From Ottowia sp. oral taxon 894 (GTDB lineage: Bacteria > Pseudomonadota > Gammaproteobacteria > Burkholderiales > Burkholderiaceae_C), in contig NZ_CP012073.1 of assembly GCF_001262075.1 (NCBI RefSeq), forward strand, positions 1,909,001 through 1,973,000: DNA of 64,000 nucleotides. The letters run 5' to 3'. This document shows positions 35,834-47,048 of this stretch, piece by piece. Numbering within the stretch: position 1 is the stretch's first letter; each line of letters starts with the position of its first letter. The translations under genes were made by a program, and so were the position numbers. The notes beneath the pieces were generated by a model. The model was not told the origin of the DNA. It did not search any database and worked only from the letters and a program-made list of their open reading frames with translations.

Positions 35834-37912
35834 TTAGTAGCGGTAGCTCACACGCAGCCAGAAGGCGCGGCCCGGCTCGTTCAGGCGCGATAGCGGCTCG
35901 ACCAGCGAGCGGGGCGTGCCTGGAGCGGCGCCTGCGGACAGATGCTCGCTGTATTGGCGGTTGAACAGGTTGTCGATGCCTGCGCTGAACGTCAGGCCGC
36001 GCTGGATTTGCCAGCTTGCGTCGAGCGACACCGTGGCATGGCCGGGCGTGGGGCCTTGGTCAAAGCCGTCCACGCCGCCCGTGCCGTAATCGATGTGCTT
36101 TTGGCGCATGGCCGCCAGCAGCTTCACGCCTGCCGACAGGCCGCCTTGCGCGTAGCGCGCCTCCAGCGTGGCCGTCAGCGGCGGGCGCTGGGGCAAGCTG
36201 GTGTGGCGCGTGAGGTTGAAGCCGCGCACCCAGGTCAGCGAGGCGCCGGCCGACCAGGCGGGCGTGATTTGCGCGTGCGCCTGGGCTTCCAGCCCGAACT
36301 GGCGGGCATCGATGTTTTCCACAAAGATGGCAGGCCGCCAGTGAAACAGCAGGTAGTCCCTGGAGCGGCCATAAAAGCCCGACACCTGGGCGCTCCAGCG
36401 CCCGCGCTGCATGGCAAAGCCCGCGTCCAGCTGCGTGAGCCGCTCGGGCCGCAGGCTGGCATAGCTGGCGCCGCCCACGCGTTCGTTGATCCACATGTAT
36501 TCCCAGTAGTCGGGAAAACGCTGGCTGTGCCCCAGGCCCGCGTAGAAGCTGCCCCACTGCGGCACGTCGCGCTCGTAGCGCACAAAGCCGCTGCGCAGCG
36601 TGCGCCGCGAAGCGGCTTTCACTGAAGGCATTTCCATTTCCACGCGGTCCAGCCGCGCGCCGCCTGCCAGGCGCTGCGTGTTGGCTGCGTTCAGCGGCCA
36701 CAAAAGCTCGGTGAAAGCGCCGGTTTTGGTCACGTCGTGGTACTTCTGCAATTCAATGCGGCGGTAATCGGTGGTGTTGCGCTCAACCACATCCGGCGGC
36801 AGGCCCGGCACGCCCACCAGCGCGGGGTAGAACATGGCCATGCGGTTGAAGGTGCGCACGCGCTGGCGGTCCAGCCCCAGCGTCCAGATCACGTTTTTCG
36901 CCGGCTCCAAATCCACGCTCAAGCGCCCCTGATCCAGCTTGTTTTGCGGGTTCATCACCATCAGGATGCCTTCCCACGAAGGGTGGATGGTGCGCATGCT
37001 GTAGTTGTCCATCACATGATCGGCGTGGCTGTGGTGGATGAAGGCGTCGATGCGCTTGACCCAGGGCGAGACGGCCTGTTTTTCCAGCTTCAGCTTCCAC
37101 CAGGCGCGGTGCAGGCGCGTGGCGTCGGAGTGGCGGTCGGCATAGTCCGCCTGCCCGTCGCTGGCGCCGCCCGCCAGCTCCAGCAGCGTGCGCGCGTCAG
37201 GCGTCCAGCCCAGCGCCGCATCGCCGCTCCAGCGCCGCCAGGCCGAATGCACCCGCAGGCCCGCGCCGTCTTTGTACGACTGGCTCTCCGAGCGCGTGGC
37301 GCCCACGCGCCCGTACCACTGCGCATGGCCTGCCAGCACTTCGGCCATCTGGTCATTGCGCCCGAAGCTGCCTGCCAGCGCCGCGCCGTCAAAGCGGATG
37401 CCGGGCTGCTCGAAAACGGGCCTGCGCCGCTTGAACTCCACCACGCCTGCCGACATGCCCGCGCCGTGCGACACGCTTTGCGGCCCCTTGATGAGCGTGA
37501 CTTGCTCGTAGGCATCAGGGTAGATGTACGACAGCGGCGAATCCATGCGCTGCCAGCAGCTGCCGTACAGCTCCACGCCATCGGCCAGGATGCCCAGCCG
37601 CGAGCCAGACATGCCGCGCAGCACCGCCTCCGAATTGCCGCCGCCCTTGCGCAGCGCCGCAAAGCCCGGCATGCGCGTCAGAAAGCGCGCCGCATCGGCG
37701 CTTTGCAGCGGCTGCCTGGCCGAACGCGTTTCAACCTGCATTTGCAAAGCAGGCGTCTCGCGCCGGCCTTGCACCACCACCGTGGCCAGCTGCGGCGCGG
37801 CGTCTTCCTCATCCGCCGCGCGTTTGCGCGCCGCGCTCCCTTCTTCAGCCCACGCCGCCTGAAAGCCTTGAACGAGCAGCGGCAATATGGCCCAGAAAAT
37901 GGCTTTTTTCAT
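35834..37912 (-). CDS. TonB-dependent copper receptor (OprC/NosA-like)
   Basis: Outer-membrane receptor, 692 residues with signal peptide ending QAAWA. The plug has RMPGFAALRKGGGNSEAVLRGMSGSRLGILADGVELYGSCWQRMDSP, close to the conserved plug of OprC/NosA copper receptors (ILADG...CxxRMD..SYI.P). The C terminus WLRVSYRY ends in an aromatic residue. Start at 37912 has AAAGGA upstream. Downstream lies a duplicated copy of its own 3' end beyond the next receptor. Metal specificity is inferred from the plug and not proven. Confidence 0.85.
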   Translation of the reverse strand: MKKAIFWAILPLLVQGFQAAWAEEGSAARKRAADEEDAAPQLATVVVQGRRETPALQMQVETRSARQPLQSADAARFLTRMPGFAALRKGGGNSEAVLRGMSGSRLGILADGVELYGSCWQRMDSPLSYIYPDAYEQVTLIKGPQSVSHGAGMSAGVVEFKRRRPVFEQPGIRFDGAALAGSFGRNDQMAEVLAGHAQWYGRVGATRSESQSYKDGAGLRVHSAWRRWSGDAALGWTPDARTLLELAGGASDGQADYADRHSDATRLHRAWWKLKLEKQAVSPWVKRIDAFIHHSHADHVMDNYSMRTIHPSWEGILMVMNPQNKLDQGRLSVDLEPAKNVIWTLGLDRQRVRTFNRMAMFYPALVGVPGLPPDVVERNTTDYRRIELQKYHDVTKTGAFTELLWPLNAANTQRLAGGARLDRVEMEMPSVKAASRRTLRSGFVRYERDVPQWGSFYAGLGHSQRFPDYWEYMWINERVGGASYASLRPERLTQLDAGFAMQRGRWSAQVSGFYGRSRDYLLFHWRPAIFVENIDARQFGLEAQAHAQITPAWSAGASLTWVRGFNLTRHTSLPQRPPLTATLEARYAQGGLSAGVKLLAAMRQKHIDYGTGGVDGFDQGPTPGHATVSLDASWQIQRGLTFSAGIDNLFNRQYSEHLSAGAAPGTPRSLVEPLSRLNEPGRAFWLRVSYRY

Positions 37913-38264
37913 TTGCGAAATCCTTTTCAACTGCAATTTCGACCCGTGAGCGGATAATAACCGCTTAAACCATTTTCAATCAGGCGGCGGCAATATAAAA
38001 GGCAAAACATGATTTGATATTGGTTGATTTTCTCGGAAAATGAATTGATATTTGTGAATTCATTTAGCTGCGCGTCAAAACCATTTGCCAGAAATCAATC
38101 ATCCCTGCCAGCAGCGCCGCCTCCGTCAGGAACCATGCACGCGGCCCGTCTGAGAACCTGCCCATGATCTGGCCTAGACGGGTGCGGCCAGCCCGCACTC
38201 CCCGCATGCGTGCGCAGGCCGCCTGCTACAGTCCTTGCCTTCACACTTTGACCGAGGAACACAC
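37913..38264. promoter_or_regulatory. AT-rich promoter region between copper receptor and recA
   Basis: A 352-base gap between divergent genes. Bases 37950-38080 are AT-rich and likely hold the receptor promoter; a LexA-type box could not be found upstream of recA. A family B-like string is at 38148-38165. Confidence 0.4.
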
Positions 38265-39401
<1,137 letters not shown>

Positions 39402-39450
39402 GGCGCTGCCATGGGAACAGGCTCTGAAAACCTGTTCAAAGGACAGCCTC

Positions 39451-39873
39451 TCAGGCCGCTGCTTCCGTTGTGCTGACGCGCACTTGGCCCGTTAGCAGCT
39501 TGTGAACGGGGCAGGCATCGGCAATTTGCATCAGGCGGGCGCGCTGTCCGGCATCCAGATCACCCTCCAGCCGGATCACGCGCGCGATGTCATTGCCCGC
39601 GCCCGCCTCGGGCTTGCCTTGGGGATTGAGCTGCAAATCCACCGTCACGCCGGTCAGCGGCCAGCCTTTGCGCTGGGCGTACATGCGCAAGGTGATGGCG
39701 GTGCAGGCGCCCAGCGCGCCCAGCAGCATGCGGTCAGGCGTGGTGGCCGTGTTCTGGCCGCCTGCGTCTTCAGGCTCGTCAGACAGCCATTGGTGGCCCA
39801 GGTTGTCATTCAGCTGAACGCGGTAAGGCTGCGGCAGCTGGGTGACGGCGACAGCGGCGTGAGGATGGTTCAT
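39451..39873 (-). CDS. OsmC/Ohr family peroxidase-like protein
   Basis: Small thiol-dependent peroxide-detoxification protein, 140 residues. The two redox cysteines sit in LLGALGACTAITLRMYAQRKG and IADACPVHKLLTG, the pattern of the OsmC branch (YhfA-like). Start at 39873 is preceded by AGGAG. Its 3' end is convergent with recA, with a string of family B between the stops (39418-39440). Confidence 0.9.
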   Translation of the reverse strand: MNHPHAAVAVTQLPQPYRVQLNDNLGHQWLSDEPEDAGGQNTATTPDRMLLGALGACTAITLRMYAQRKGWPLTGVTVDLQLNPQGKPEAGAGNDIARVIRLEGDLDAGQRARLMQIADACPVHKLLTGQVRVSTTEAAA

Positions 39874-40063
39874 GTTGGTCTCCTGGCAAGATGGTTTCGT
39901 GCAATTCGAACGGCGGGCCGCCCGCGTAAAAAGCGGCGTGTGAGAGCGGCCCGGGTGCATTTTCCGGCAGCGCCGGAGCCAGGCTGTTTCCCGAGCGCTG
40001 GCGGAGAGCAAACCGCCCTTCCGCCTCAAGTGCCTGAATCCAGGCCGGGCATCAGGGCGCCAC

Positions 40064-40155
40064 TGATTAGCTCTTCTATTTATAGCTAGACGTCCTAGTG
40101 CATAAAGCGCAGAACGGCATTTTTATGCCCCTGGATTTGCTCCTTTTTTGATGTT
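40064..40155 (-). repeat. Dispersed intergenic repeat, family A, copy 11
   Basis: Minus-orientation copy with the stem GGCAT / ATGCC around AAAA and core ATAGCTAGACGTCCTAGTG. Ends GGATTTGCTCC. Confidence 0.9.
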
Positions 40156-40592
40156 CTTGAATGGGTGAAGCCAGCCTGAGCGCCTGTTTGCTGCTTGTCT
40201 GCGGCGAAAAGTGCGGACTCGGACACTCGTGGGTGTTGCAAACGCTTCGCCGGGCAGCGTGTGATTCATCAGGCTTGCCTGCGGCTCGCGCCTTGCCAAC
40301 GCATTCTGATTCGCTGCCACACCCCGGCGTTCTTTTTGCCCGGTTGCGCATTTGTTTTCATGAAAATGAATTTCGGGAAATTTTGAAAATCAACGGCATT
40401 GGCGGACTGATTTTTGATAATGACCTGAAAACACCGCAAAACAAATCGGCGCCTTTTGTGTTCCGCCCTGCGTCTGATTGAAAAACAAGGCATGGATGGC
40501 AAGGCGCAAAGAAGGCAAAGAGGGGCGGCGCTACAATTCACCATTTTTCGCGGCGCTTTTGCCGTATTCCGCTCATTGAAATAATCCCGGTC
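40156..40592. promoter_or_regulatory. Leader region of the ribBA operon
   Basis: A 437-base gap before ribBA containing a family C repeat (40230-40310) and an AT-rich stretch at about 40360-40470. It should carry the operon promoter. I looked for the conserved FMN riboswitch (RFN) sequence blocks and did not see them. Confidence 0.4.
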
Positions 40593-41798
40593 ATGTCTGA
40601 TATCTCCGCACTTCCAGCTTCCAGCGCAGCCGCGCGTGAAATTGCCGCCCGGCAAGGCTTGCAGCCTGTGGCGCAGGGTATTGCGCCAGTGCATGAAATC
40701 GTGGCGGAACTCAAGGCCGGCCGCATGGTGATTCTGGTGGACGAGGAAGACCGCGAGAACGAGGGCGATCTGGTGCTGGCGGCCGATTTCGTGACGCCGG
40801 AGGCCATCAACTTCATGGCCACGCACGCGCGCGGGCTGATTTGCCTGACGCTCACGCAAGAGCGCTGCCAGCAGCTGGGCCTGTCGCCCATGAGCCAGCA
40901 CAACGGCGCGCGTTATGGCACGGCCTTTACCACTTCCATCGAGGCGGCCGAGGGCGTGACCACCGGCATTTCAGCCGCCGACCGCGCGCGCACCATCAAA
41001 ACGGCGGTGGCGCGGCAGGCCAGGCCGCAAGACCTGGTGCAGCCGGGGCACGTGTTTCCCATTCAGGCCGTGCAAGGCGGCGTGCTGATGCGCGCCGGGC
41101 ACACCGAGGCCGGGTGCGATCTGACGCGCATGGCCGGCTGCACGCCCGCTGCCGTTATTTGCGAAATCATGAATGCCGACGGCACGATGGCGCGGCTGCC
41201 CGATTTGCAGCTTTTCGCCGCGCAGCACGGGTTGAAGATCGGCACGATTGCCGATTTGATTGAGTACCGCAGCCGCAATGAAACGCTGGTGAGCCGCGTG
41301 GCCGCGCGCCCCATGATGACGGCGCATGGCGAGTTCACGGCGCAGCTGTGGCGCGATACGCCCAGCGGCGCACTGCATCTGACGCTGACCAAAGGCCAGT
41401 GGCAGCCCGATGAAGAAGTGCCCGTGCGCGTGCACGAGCCGCTTTCGGTGCTGGACGCGCTGGAGCCGGGCCGCGCCATGCACTCCTGGAGCGTGGATGC
41501 GAGCCTGGCCTTCATCGCCAAGACCGGGCGCGGCGTGGCCGTGCTGCTCAATTGCGGCGAAAGCGCCGAGCAGCTGCTGGCGCAGTTTGAGGGCAAGGCG
41601 CGCGCCAGCCATGCGCCCGAGCGCGGACGCATGGATTTGCGCAGCTACGGCGTGGGCGCGCAAATCCTGCGCGAGCTGGGCGTGCGCCGCATGCAGCTGC
41701 TGGGCATGCCGCGCCGCCTGCCGAGCATGGCCGGCGGCTTCGGGCTGGAGGTGACGGGGCATCTTTCACCGCAGCAAGAGCCGCAGGCGCAAGGCTGA
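40593..41798 (+). CDS. ribBA: 3,4-dihydroxy-2-butanone-4-phosphate synthase with GTP cyclohydrolase II-like domain
   Basis: Riboflavin pathway enzyme of 401 residues. The N-terminal half is a complete DHBP synthase ([40 protein letters not shown] and [14 protein letters not shown]). The C-terminal half has the fold of GTP cyclohydrolase II but lacks the zinc-binding Cys cluster (the HSECLTGD...CDCG region reads as [17 protein letters not shown]), so this domain is probably inactive, as in other betaproteobacterial RibBA-like proteins. First gene of the cluster with ribH and nusB. Confidence 0.92.
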   Translation: MSDISALPASSAAAREIAARQGLQPVAQGIAPVHEIVAELKAGRMVILVDEEDRENEGDLVLAADFVTPEAINFMATHARGLICLTLTQERCQQLGLSPMSQHNGARYGTAFTTSIEAAEGVTTGISAADRARTIKTAVARQARPQDLVQPGHVFPIQAVQGGVLMRAGHTEAGCDLTRMAGCTPAAVICEIMNADGTMARLPDLQLFAAQHGLKIGTIADLIEYRSRNETLVSRVAARPMMTAHGEFTAQLWRDTPSGALHLTLTKGQWQPDEEVPVRVHEPLSVLDALEPGRAMHSWSVDASLAFIAKTGRGVAVLLNCGESAEQLLAQFEGKARASHAPERGRMDLRSYGVGAQILRELGVRRMQLLGMPRRLPSMAGGFGLEVTGHLSPQQEPQAQG

Positions 41799-41867
41799 AG
41801 CCGCTGCGTCGGCTGCTCCTGCCTTATTCATCCCACTGAACTGATTCACAAGAGAAAGAGCTTTTTC

Positions 41868-42332
41868 ATGTTTGAAGCCAATCGCGGCGCGGCGCCCCAG
41901 CTGGACGGCGCAGGCCTGGTCATCGGCATCGTGCAGGCGCGTTTCAATGCCGGTATCACGCAGGCGCTGGCCCAAGGCTGCCTGCAAGAGCTGGCGGCGC
42001 TGGGCGTGGCCGCCGCCGACATCACGCATGTGCAGGTGCCCGGCGCGCTGGAAGCGCCGCTGGCGCTGCACGCGCTGGCGGCCACGGGCCGGTTTGACGC
42101 GCTGGTGGCGCTGGGCTGCGTGATTCGCGGCGAGACCTACCACTTTGAGCTGGTGGCCAATGAATCGGGCGCGGGCGTGTCGCGCGTGTCGCTGGATCAC
42201 GGCCTGCCCATTGCCAACGCCATCATCACCACCGAAGACGAGGCGCAGGCCATCGCCCGTCTGGACAAGGGGCGCGAAGCCGCCCGCGTGGCCGTGGAAA
42301 TGGCCCGCCTGCTGCAAAAGGTGCGGGCATGA
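41868..42332 (+). CDS. ribH: 6,7-dimethyl-8-ribityllumazine synthase
   Basis: Penultimate riboflavin enzyme, 154 residues. Motifs are [65 protein letters not shown] (active-site His in YHFE) and [15 protein letters not shown]. Its stop overlaps the nusB start by four bases (ATGA), typical for the ribH-nusB pair. Confidence 0.96.
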   Translation: MFEANRGAAPQLDGAGLVIGIVQARFNAGITQALAQGCLQELAALGVAAADITHVQVPGALEAPLALHALAATGRFDALVALGCVIRGETYHFELVANESGAGVSRVSLDHGLPIANAIITTEDEAQAIARLDKGREAARVAVEMARLLQKVRA

Positions 42333-42964
42333 GCGGCGGCTTTGGCATGAATGGCGGCAATGGCGCCAGCGGCGCGGGTGAAGTGTTCATTCCCGGCCTG
42401 GGGCCGCAGCCTGGCCCAGCCACAGACGCTGGCGACGCCCCGAAAGCCCGGAGAACCGCCAGGCCGCCCAAACTCACGGGCGGCACACGCAAATCCTCCA
42501 TCAAGTCGGCCCGTTCGCGGGCGCGTGAATTTGCCTTGCAGGGGCTGTATCAATTTCTGGTGGGCAAGGGCGAAGCCAGCGCGATTGACGCCTTCACGCG
42601 CGATCTTTCCGGCTTTCACAAGTGCGACTCGGCCCATTACGACGCGCTCCTGCACGGCTGCATCGAGCAAAGCCAGGAGCTGGACGCGCTGATCGAGCCG
42701 CAGCTGGACCGCAGGCTGGCCGAGCTGTCGCCCATCGAGCATGCGTGCATGTGGATGGGCGCGTTTGAATTCCTGCGCTGCCCCGACGTGCCCTGGCGCG
42801 TGGTGCTGAACGAATACATCGAGCTGGCCAAGGACTTTGGCGGCACCGACGGGCACAAATACGTGAACGCCGTGCTCAACGGCATGGCGCCCCGCCTGCG
42901 CCCGCATGAGGTGCAGGCCGACCGCGCCGCAGGCAAGGCCAGCAAGGGCGAGAGCAGGCCATGA
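42329..42964 (+). CDS. nusB: Transcription antitermination factor NusB
   Basis: RNA-binding protein of the rRNA antitermination complex. The 211-residue form has an N-terminal extension of about 55 Gly/Pro-rich residues, then the NusB fold starting [19 protein letters not shown] and ending [34 protein letters not shown]. Overlaps ribH upstream and the aminotransferase downstream by four bases each. Confidence 0.95.
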   Translation: MSGGFGMNGGNGASGAGEVFIPGLGPQPGPATDAGDAPKARRTARPPKLTGGTRKSSIKSARSRAREFALQGLYQFLVGKGEASAIDAFTRDLSGFHKCDSAHYDALLHGCIEQSQELDALIEPQLDRRLAELSPIEHACMWMGAFEFLRCPDVPWRVVLNEYIELAKDFGGTDGHKYVNAVLNGMAPRLRPHEVQADRAAGKASKGESRP

Positions 42965-44148
42965 GTTTTCGCCCCTCGCAGCGCGCGCAGCGCATCGAGC
43001 CTTTTTACGTGATGGAAATGGCCAAGCACGCCGCCGCGATGCAGACGCAAGGCGGGCCGCCCATGATCCGCCTGAACATAGGCGAGCCTGATTTCACCGC
43101 CCCGCCGCTGGTGCGCGAAGCCGCCGAACGCGCCATACGCGAGGGGCGCACGCAATACACCCACGCCTGCGGCCTGCCCGAGCTGCGCGAGCGCATCAGC
43201 GGCTGGTACGCCAGCCGCTTTGGCGTAAGCGTGCCCGCCAGCCGCATCATCGTGACGGCAGGCGCTTCGGCCGCACTGCAACTGGCCTGCCTGGCCCTGC
43301 TGGACGAGGGCGACGAAGTGCTGATGCCCGACCCCTGCTACCCCTGCAACCGCCAGTTTGTCGCCAGCGCGGGCGCGCGGGCCGTGCTGCTGCCCGCCTC
43401 GGCGCAGGCGCGCTTTCAGCTGGATGCGCAGCACGTGCAGGCCGCCTGGGGCGCGCGCACGCGCGGCGTGCTGCTGGCTTCGCCTTCCAACCCCACGGGC
43501 ACTTCGATTGCTGCCGACGAACTGGCGCGCCTGCACGCCGCCGTGCAAGGCCGGGAAGGCTTCACGCTGGTGGACGAGATTTACCTGGGCCTGAGCTTTG
43601 ACGCGGCCTACGGCCAAAGCGCCCTGCGCCTGTCGCCCGACATCATCAGCATCAACAGCTTCAGCAAATATTTCTGCATGACGGGCTGGCGGCTGGGCTG
43701 GATGGTGGTGCCCCCGCGCATGGCGCAGCTGGTGGAGCAGCTGGCGCAGCACCTGTTCATTTGCCCCAGCGCCGTGGCGCAGCATGCCGCGCTGGCCTGC
43801 TTTGAGCCTGAAAGCCTGGCCGAATACGAGCGCCGCCGCGCCGAATTCAAGGCGCGGCGCGACTGGTTCGTGCCGCAGCTGACCGCGCTGGGCCTGCAGG
43901 TGCCCGTCATGCCAGACGGCGCTTTCTACGCCTGGGCTGATTGCGCCGAAGCCGCCCGCCGCCTGGGCGGCGAGGGCATGAACAGCTGGGACTTCGCCTT
44001 CGCCCTGATGGAGCGCGCGCGCCTGGCCGTCACGCCCGGGCGCGATTTCGGCGCCAACGGCACGGCCCGCTGCGTGCGTTTTTCTACCGCCAACGCCCTG
44101 CCGCAGTTGCAGGAAGCCGTGGCCCGCATGAAAGCGCTGCTCGCATGA
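42961..44148 (+). CDS. Class I/II pyridoxal-phosphate aminotransferase
   Basis: A 395-residue aminotransferase of the AspAT fold. The PLP lysine is in [18 protein letters not shown]; other signatures are [25 protein letters not shown] and [10 protein letters not shown]. Specificity cannot be read from the sequence; in many betaproteobacteria the gene following nusB is annotated as an aspartate- or alanine-type aminotransferase. It overlaps both neighbours by four bases. Confidence 0.9.
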   Translation: MSFRPSQRAQRIEPFYVMEMAKHAAAMQTQGGPPMIRLNIGEPDFTAPPLVREAAERAIREGRTQYTHACGLPELRERISGWYASRFGVSVPASRIIVTAGASAALQLACLALLDEGDEVLMPDPCYPCNRQFVASAGARAVLLPASAQARFQLDAQHVQAAWGARTRGVLLASPSNPTGTSIAADELARLHAAVQGREGFTLVDEIYLGLSFDAAYGQSALRLSPDIISINSFSKYFCMTGWRLGWMVVPPRMAQLVEQLAQHLFICPSAVAQHAALACFEPESLAEYERRRAEFKARRDWFVPQLTALGLQVPVMPDGAFYAWADCAEAARRLGGEGMNSWDFAFALMERARLAVTPGRDFGANGTARCVRFSTANALPQLQEAVARMKALLA

Positions 44149-44603
44149 CCGCACCCGCCCCCGCCAGCTTCATTTACGCCGCCCGCATTTACTGGGAAGA
44201 CACCGATGCGGGCGGTATCGTCTATTACGCCAACTACCTGCGTTTTTTCGAGCGTGCCCGCACCGAATGGCTGCGTGCGCGCGGCCTGGGCCAGCGCAGT
44301 CTGAGCGAGCGGCAAGGCGGCATGTTCGTCGTCAGCCGCGCCAGCGTGAACTACCTGCATCCGGCGCGGCTGGATGACCGCATCGCCGTCACCGCCGCTC
44401 TGGAGCAGGCGGGCGCGGCCTCGCTGCTCATCGGCCAGCAAATCTGGCTGCAAGGCGGGCAAACCGATGCGCCTGATGCGCCCGAAGCAACCCGCGCGGG
44501 CCGCCTGCTCGTCACTGGCCAGTTCCGCCTGGCCTGGGTCAGCGCCGAAGGCATGCGGCCCGAACGCATTCCGCCCCTTCTGCTTGAGCGCCTGCGCGGC
44601 TGA
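44145..44603 (+). CDS. ybgC: Acyl-CoA thioesterase YbgC (tol-pal linked)
   Basis: Hot-dog fold thioesterase, 152 residues. Active-site region RIYWEDTDAGGIVYYANYLRFFERARTEWLR with the catalytic Asp/Tyr matches YbgC. It is the usual first gene of the tol-pal cluster and overlaps the aminotransferase by four bases. Confidence 0.95.
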   Translation: MTAPAPASFIYAARIYWEDTDAGGIVYYANYLRFFERARTEWLRARGLGQRSLSERQGGMFVVSRASVNYLHPARLDDRIAVTAALEQAGAASLLIGQQIWLQGGQTDAPDAPEATRAGRLLVTGQFRLAWVSAEGMRPERIPPLLLERLRG

Positions 44604-44636
44604 AGGCTCCGTTTTCACCACACAGCCAAACCAACC

Positions 44637-45344
44637 ATGAACCAGGAACTCTCCATCTTCCAGCTCATCTTGCACGCCAGCTTCGTCGTGCAGGCCGTCA
44701 TGCTGCTGCTGCTGCTGGTCTCCGTGGCCAGCTGGGCCGCCATCATCCGCAAAGCCTCCGCGCTGCGCGCCATTCAGCGGCAAAACAGCCAGTTCGAGAG
44801 CGATTTCTGGTCGGGCGCCAGCCTGAACGACTTGTACGACAACGCCAGCCGCAACGCCGGCCAGATCGGCCCGCTGGAGCGCATCTTCGCCTGCGGCATG
44901 CGCGAGTATCAAAAGCTGCGCGAACGCCGCATCGCCGACCCCGGCACGCTTTTGGACGGCGCGCGCCGCGCCATGCGCGCCAGCTTCCAGCGCGAGATGG
45001 ACGCCGCCGAAACGCACCTGTCACTGCTGGCCTCCGCAGGCTCGGTCAGCCCTTACGTGGGCCTGTTCGGCACCGTCTGGGGCATCATGCACGCCTTCAC
45101 CGGCCTGGCCGGCTTGCAGCAAGTCACCCTCGCCACCGTCGCCCCCGGCATTGCCGAGGCGCTCGTGGCCACGGCGCTGGGCCTGTTCACCGCCATTCCC
45201 GCCGTGCTGGCCTACAACCGCTTCGCGCGCGACATCGACCGCCTCGCCACCCGGCAGGAAACCTTCATCGAAGAATTCACCAACATCCTCCAGCGCAACC
45301 TCGGCGCTCCGGCGCCTGCTTCCCCAGCCGCCGCGCGCATCTGA
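44637..45344 (+). CDS. tolQ: Tol-Pal system proton channel subunit TolQ
   Basis: Inner-membrane motor subunit, 235 residues, with a long first helix (HASFVVQAVMLLLLLVSVASWAAII), and two helices near the end containing the conserved GLFGTVWGIMHAFTGL and LVATALGLFTAIPAVLAYN. Pairs with TolR to use the proton gradient for outer-membrane constriction. Confidence 0.97.
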   Translation: MNQELSIFQLILHASFVVQAVMLLLLLVSVASWAAIIRKASALRAIQRQNSQFESDFWSGASLNDLYDNASRNAGQIGPLERIFACGMREYQKLRERRIADPGTLLDGARRAMRASFQREMDAAETHLSLLASAGSVSPYVGLFGTVWGIMHAFTGLAGLQQVTLATVAPGIAEALVATALGLFTAIPAVLAYNRFARDIDRLATRQETFIEEFTNILQRNLGAPAPASPAAARI

Positions 45345-45368
45345 CGCCCGCCCCAAGGAGAAACGCCC

Positions 45369-45800
45369 ATGCCCGCCGTCGCCTCCCGTGGCCGTGGTCG
45401 CCGCTCCGTCAATGAAATCAACATGGTTCCCTTCATTGACGTGATGCTGGTGCTGCTCATCATCTTCATGGTCACCGCCACCGTCATCACCCCTGGCGCC
45501 ATCAACGTGCCCACCGCTGGCAAATCCTCCCGCCCGCCTGAAAACTACATGATCGTCGCCATTGACGACAAAGGCGTCTACAGCCACAACACGGGCCGCA
45601 CCGGCGGCAAGGACACCCCTCTGCAGCCCGCCCAGAGCGAAGCCGCCCTCATCGCCAGCGTGCAGCAGGCCCTGGCCGGCCAGCCCGACATGCCCGTGCT
45701 CCTGGCCGCCGACAAGAACCTGCCCTACCAGCAAGTCATGAGCCTCATGGGCCGCCTGCGCGAAGCGGGCGTGCAGCGCATCGCGCTCTCCGTGAAATAA
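45369..45800 (+). CDS. tolR: Tol-Pal system protein TolR
   Basis: Anchored periplasmic protein of 143 residues. The single helix carries the proton-path Asp (NMVPFIDVMLVLLIIFMVTA). The periplasmic domain ends VQRIALSVK. It follows tolQ by 24 bases, with AAGGAG before the start. Confidence 0.96.
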   Translation: MPAVASRGRGRRSVNEINMVPFIDVMLVLLIIFMVTATVITPGAINVPTAGKSSRPPENYMIVAIDDKGVYSHNTGRTGGKDTPLQPAQSEAALIASVQQALAGQPDMPVLLAADKNLPYQQVMSLMGRLREAGVQRIALSVK

Positions 45801-45838
45801 GCCCCGCCCTTTTCGGCAGCTACCAAGCAAGGCCCGCC

Positions 45839-46897
45839 ATGCCCGACATGAACCCGGCCCCCGCAGACCCGGCCGAACTCGCCCCGCCGCCCGAACCCAG
45901 CCTGCTCACCGCCTTGCCCTGGGCCATTGGCGCACACGTGGCGCTGCTGCTTGTGTTCGCGCTGCTCAGCATGAGCTGGCGGCGCAGCGAAGAGCAAAGC
46001 GAAGCCATCGAAGCCGAAATCTGGGCTGCCAGCGTGCAGCAGGCCGCCCCCCGCGCCGTGCGCACCGCCCCGCAGCCCAGGCCCCAGCCCGCGCCAGAAC
46101 CCAAGCCCAAACCGCAGCCTGCGCCTGAACCCAAACCCAGGCCCCCGGCTCCCCAGCCTGACACCCGCGAAGCCGACATCGCCCGCGAGCAGAAAGAAAA
46201 AGAACAGCAGCGCCAGCGCCAGCTCGAGCAGCAGCGCCAGGAAAAACTGCGCCTGGAAAAGGAACGCGCCGAAAAAGAACGGCAGGACAAGCTGCGCGAA
46301 GAAAAAGAACGCCAGGAAAAAGAACGCCAGGAAAAAGAAAAACAGCAGAAAGAACGCGCCGAAAAGGAAAAAGAGCGCCAGAAGGAGAAAGAGCGCCTCG
46401 AAAAACAGCTTCAGCAGGAAAAAGAAAAACTCGACCGCGAGCGCCGCGCCGAAGAACGCCGCCAAGCCGAAGCCGACAAAAAAGCCGAAACCGCCCGCCG
46501 CGCCGAAGCCCTGCGCCGCATGAACGCCCTGGCGGGCAGCGGCAGCGATGGCGCAGATGCCGGCCGCAGCGGCACAGGCCGCGCCAGCGGCGGCAGCGGC
46601 AACGGCCAGGCCGACCGCGACGCCGGCCCTTCCGGCAGCTTCGCAGGCCGCGTCAAAGCCCGCGTCAAGCCCAACATCGTTTTTCCTGACGACATCAACG
46701 GCAACCCCGTGGCTGAAGTCGAAGTGCGCACCACCCCCGACGGCACCCTCATCAGCGCCCGCCTGGTCAAGGCCAGCGGCAACCCCGCGTGGGACCGCGC
46801 CGTCGTCCGCGCCGTCGAAAAAACCGGCTCCATGCCGCGCGACGTGGACGGGCGCGTGCACACCCAGTTCACCATCGTCTTCAGGCCCTACGACTGA
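45839..46897 (+). CDS. tolA: Cell envelope integrity protein TolA
   Basis: Links TolQR to the outer membrane; 352 residues. One helix near residue 30 (AIGAHVALLLVFALLS), a Pro-rich linker, then a long Arg/Glu/Lys-rich coiled coil at about residues 115-230 and a globular C-terminal domain (KPNIVFPDDINGNPVAEVEVRTTPDG). The coiled coil contains many near repeats of KERQEK. tolB and pal, which normally follow, are not in this locus. Confidence 0.93.
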   Translation: MPDMNPAPADPAELAPPPEPSLLTALPWAIGAHVALLLVFALLSMSWRRSEEQSEAIEAEIWAASVQQAAPRAVRTAPQPRPQPAPEPKPKPQPAPEPKPRPPAPQPDTREADIAREQKEKEQQRQRQLEQQRQEKLRLEKERAEKERQDKLREEKERQEKERQEKEKQQKERAEKEKERQKEKERLEKQLQQEKEKLDRERRAEERRQAEADKKAETARRAEALRRMNALAGSGSDGADAGRSGTGRASGGSGNGQADRDAGPSGSFAGRVKARVKPNIVFPDDINGNPVAEVEVRTTPDGTLISARLVKASGNPAWDRAVVRAVEKTGSMPRDVDGRVHTQFTIVFRPYD

Positions 46898-47048
46898 GCG
46901 GCCCGGCGGCCGCAACGCACCGCCCGCCGCATGCGCCGGCTGGCGCCCGGCGCGGCGGCCCATCGCCGCCAGACATCGCCGCCAGACTCACCATCAGACA
47001 GCCCGCCGATCTCCGCTGATTTCTTCGCCTTCCTTCGCTCTCGCAGCC

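Noticed and set aside
38165-38264. LexA box upstream of recA
   Set aside because: No CTGT...ACAG palindrome of the right spacing could be found.
40156-40592. FMN riboswitch before ribBA
   Set aside because: The conserved RFN sequence blocks could not be found in this leader.
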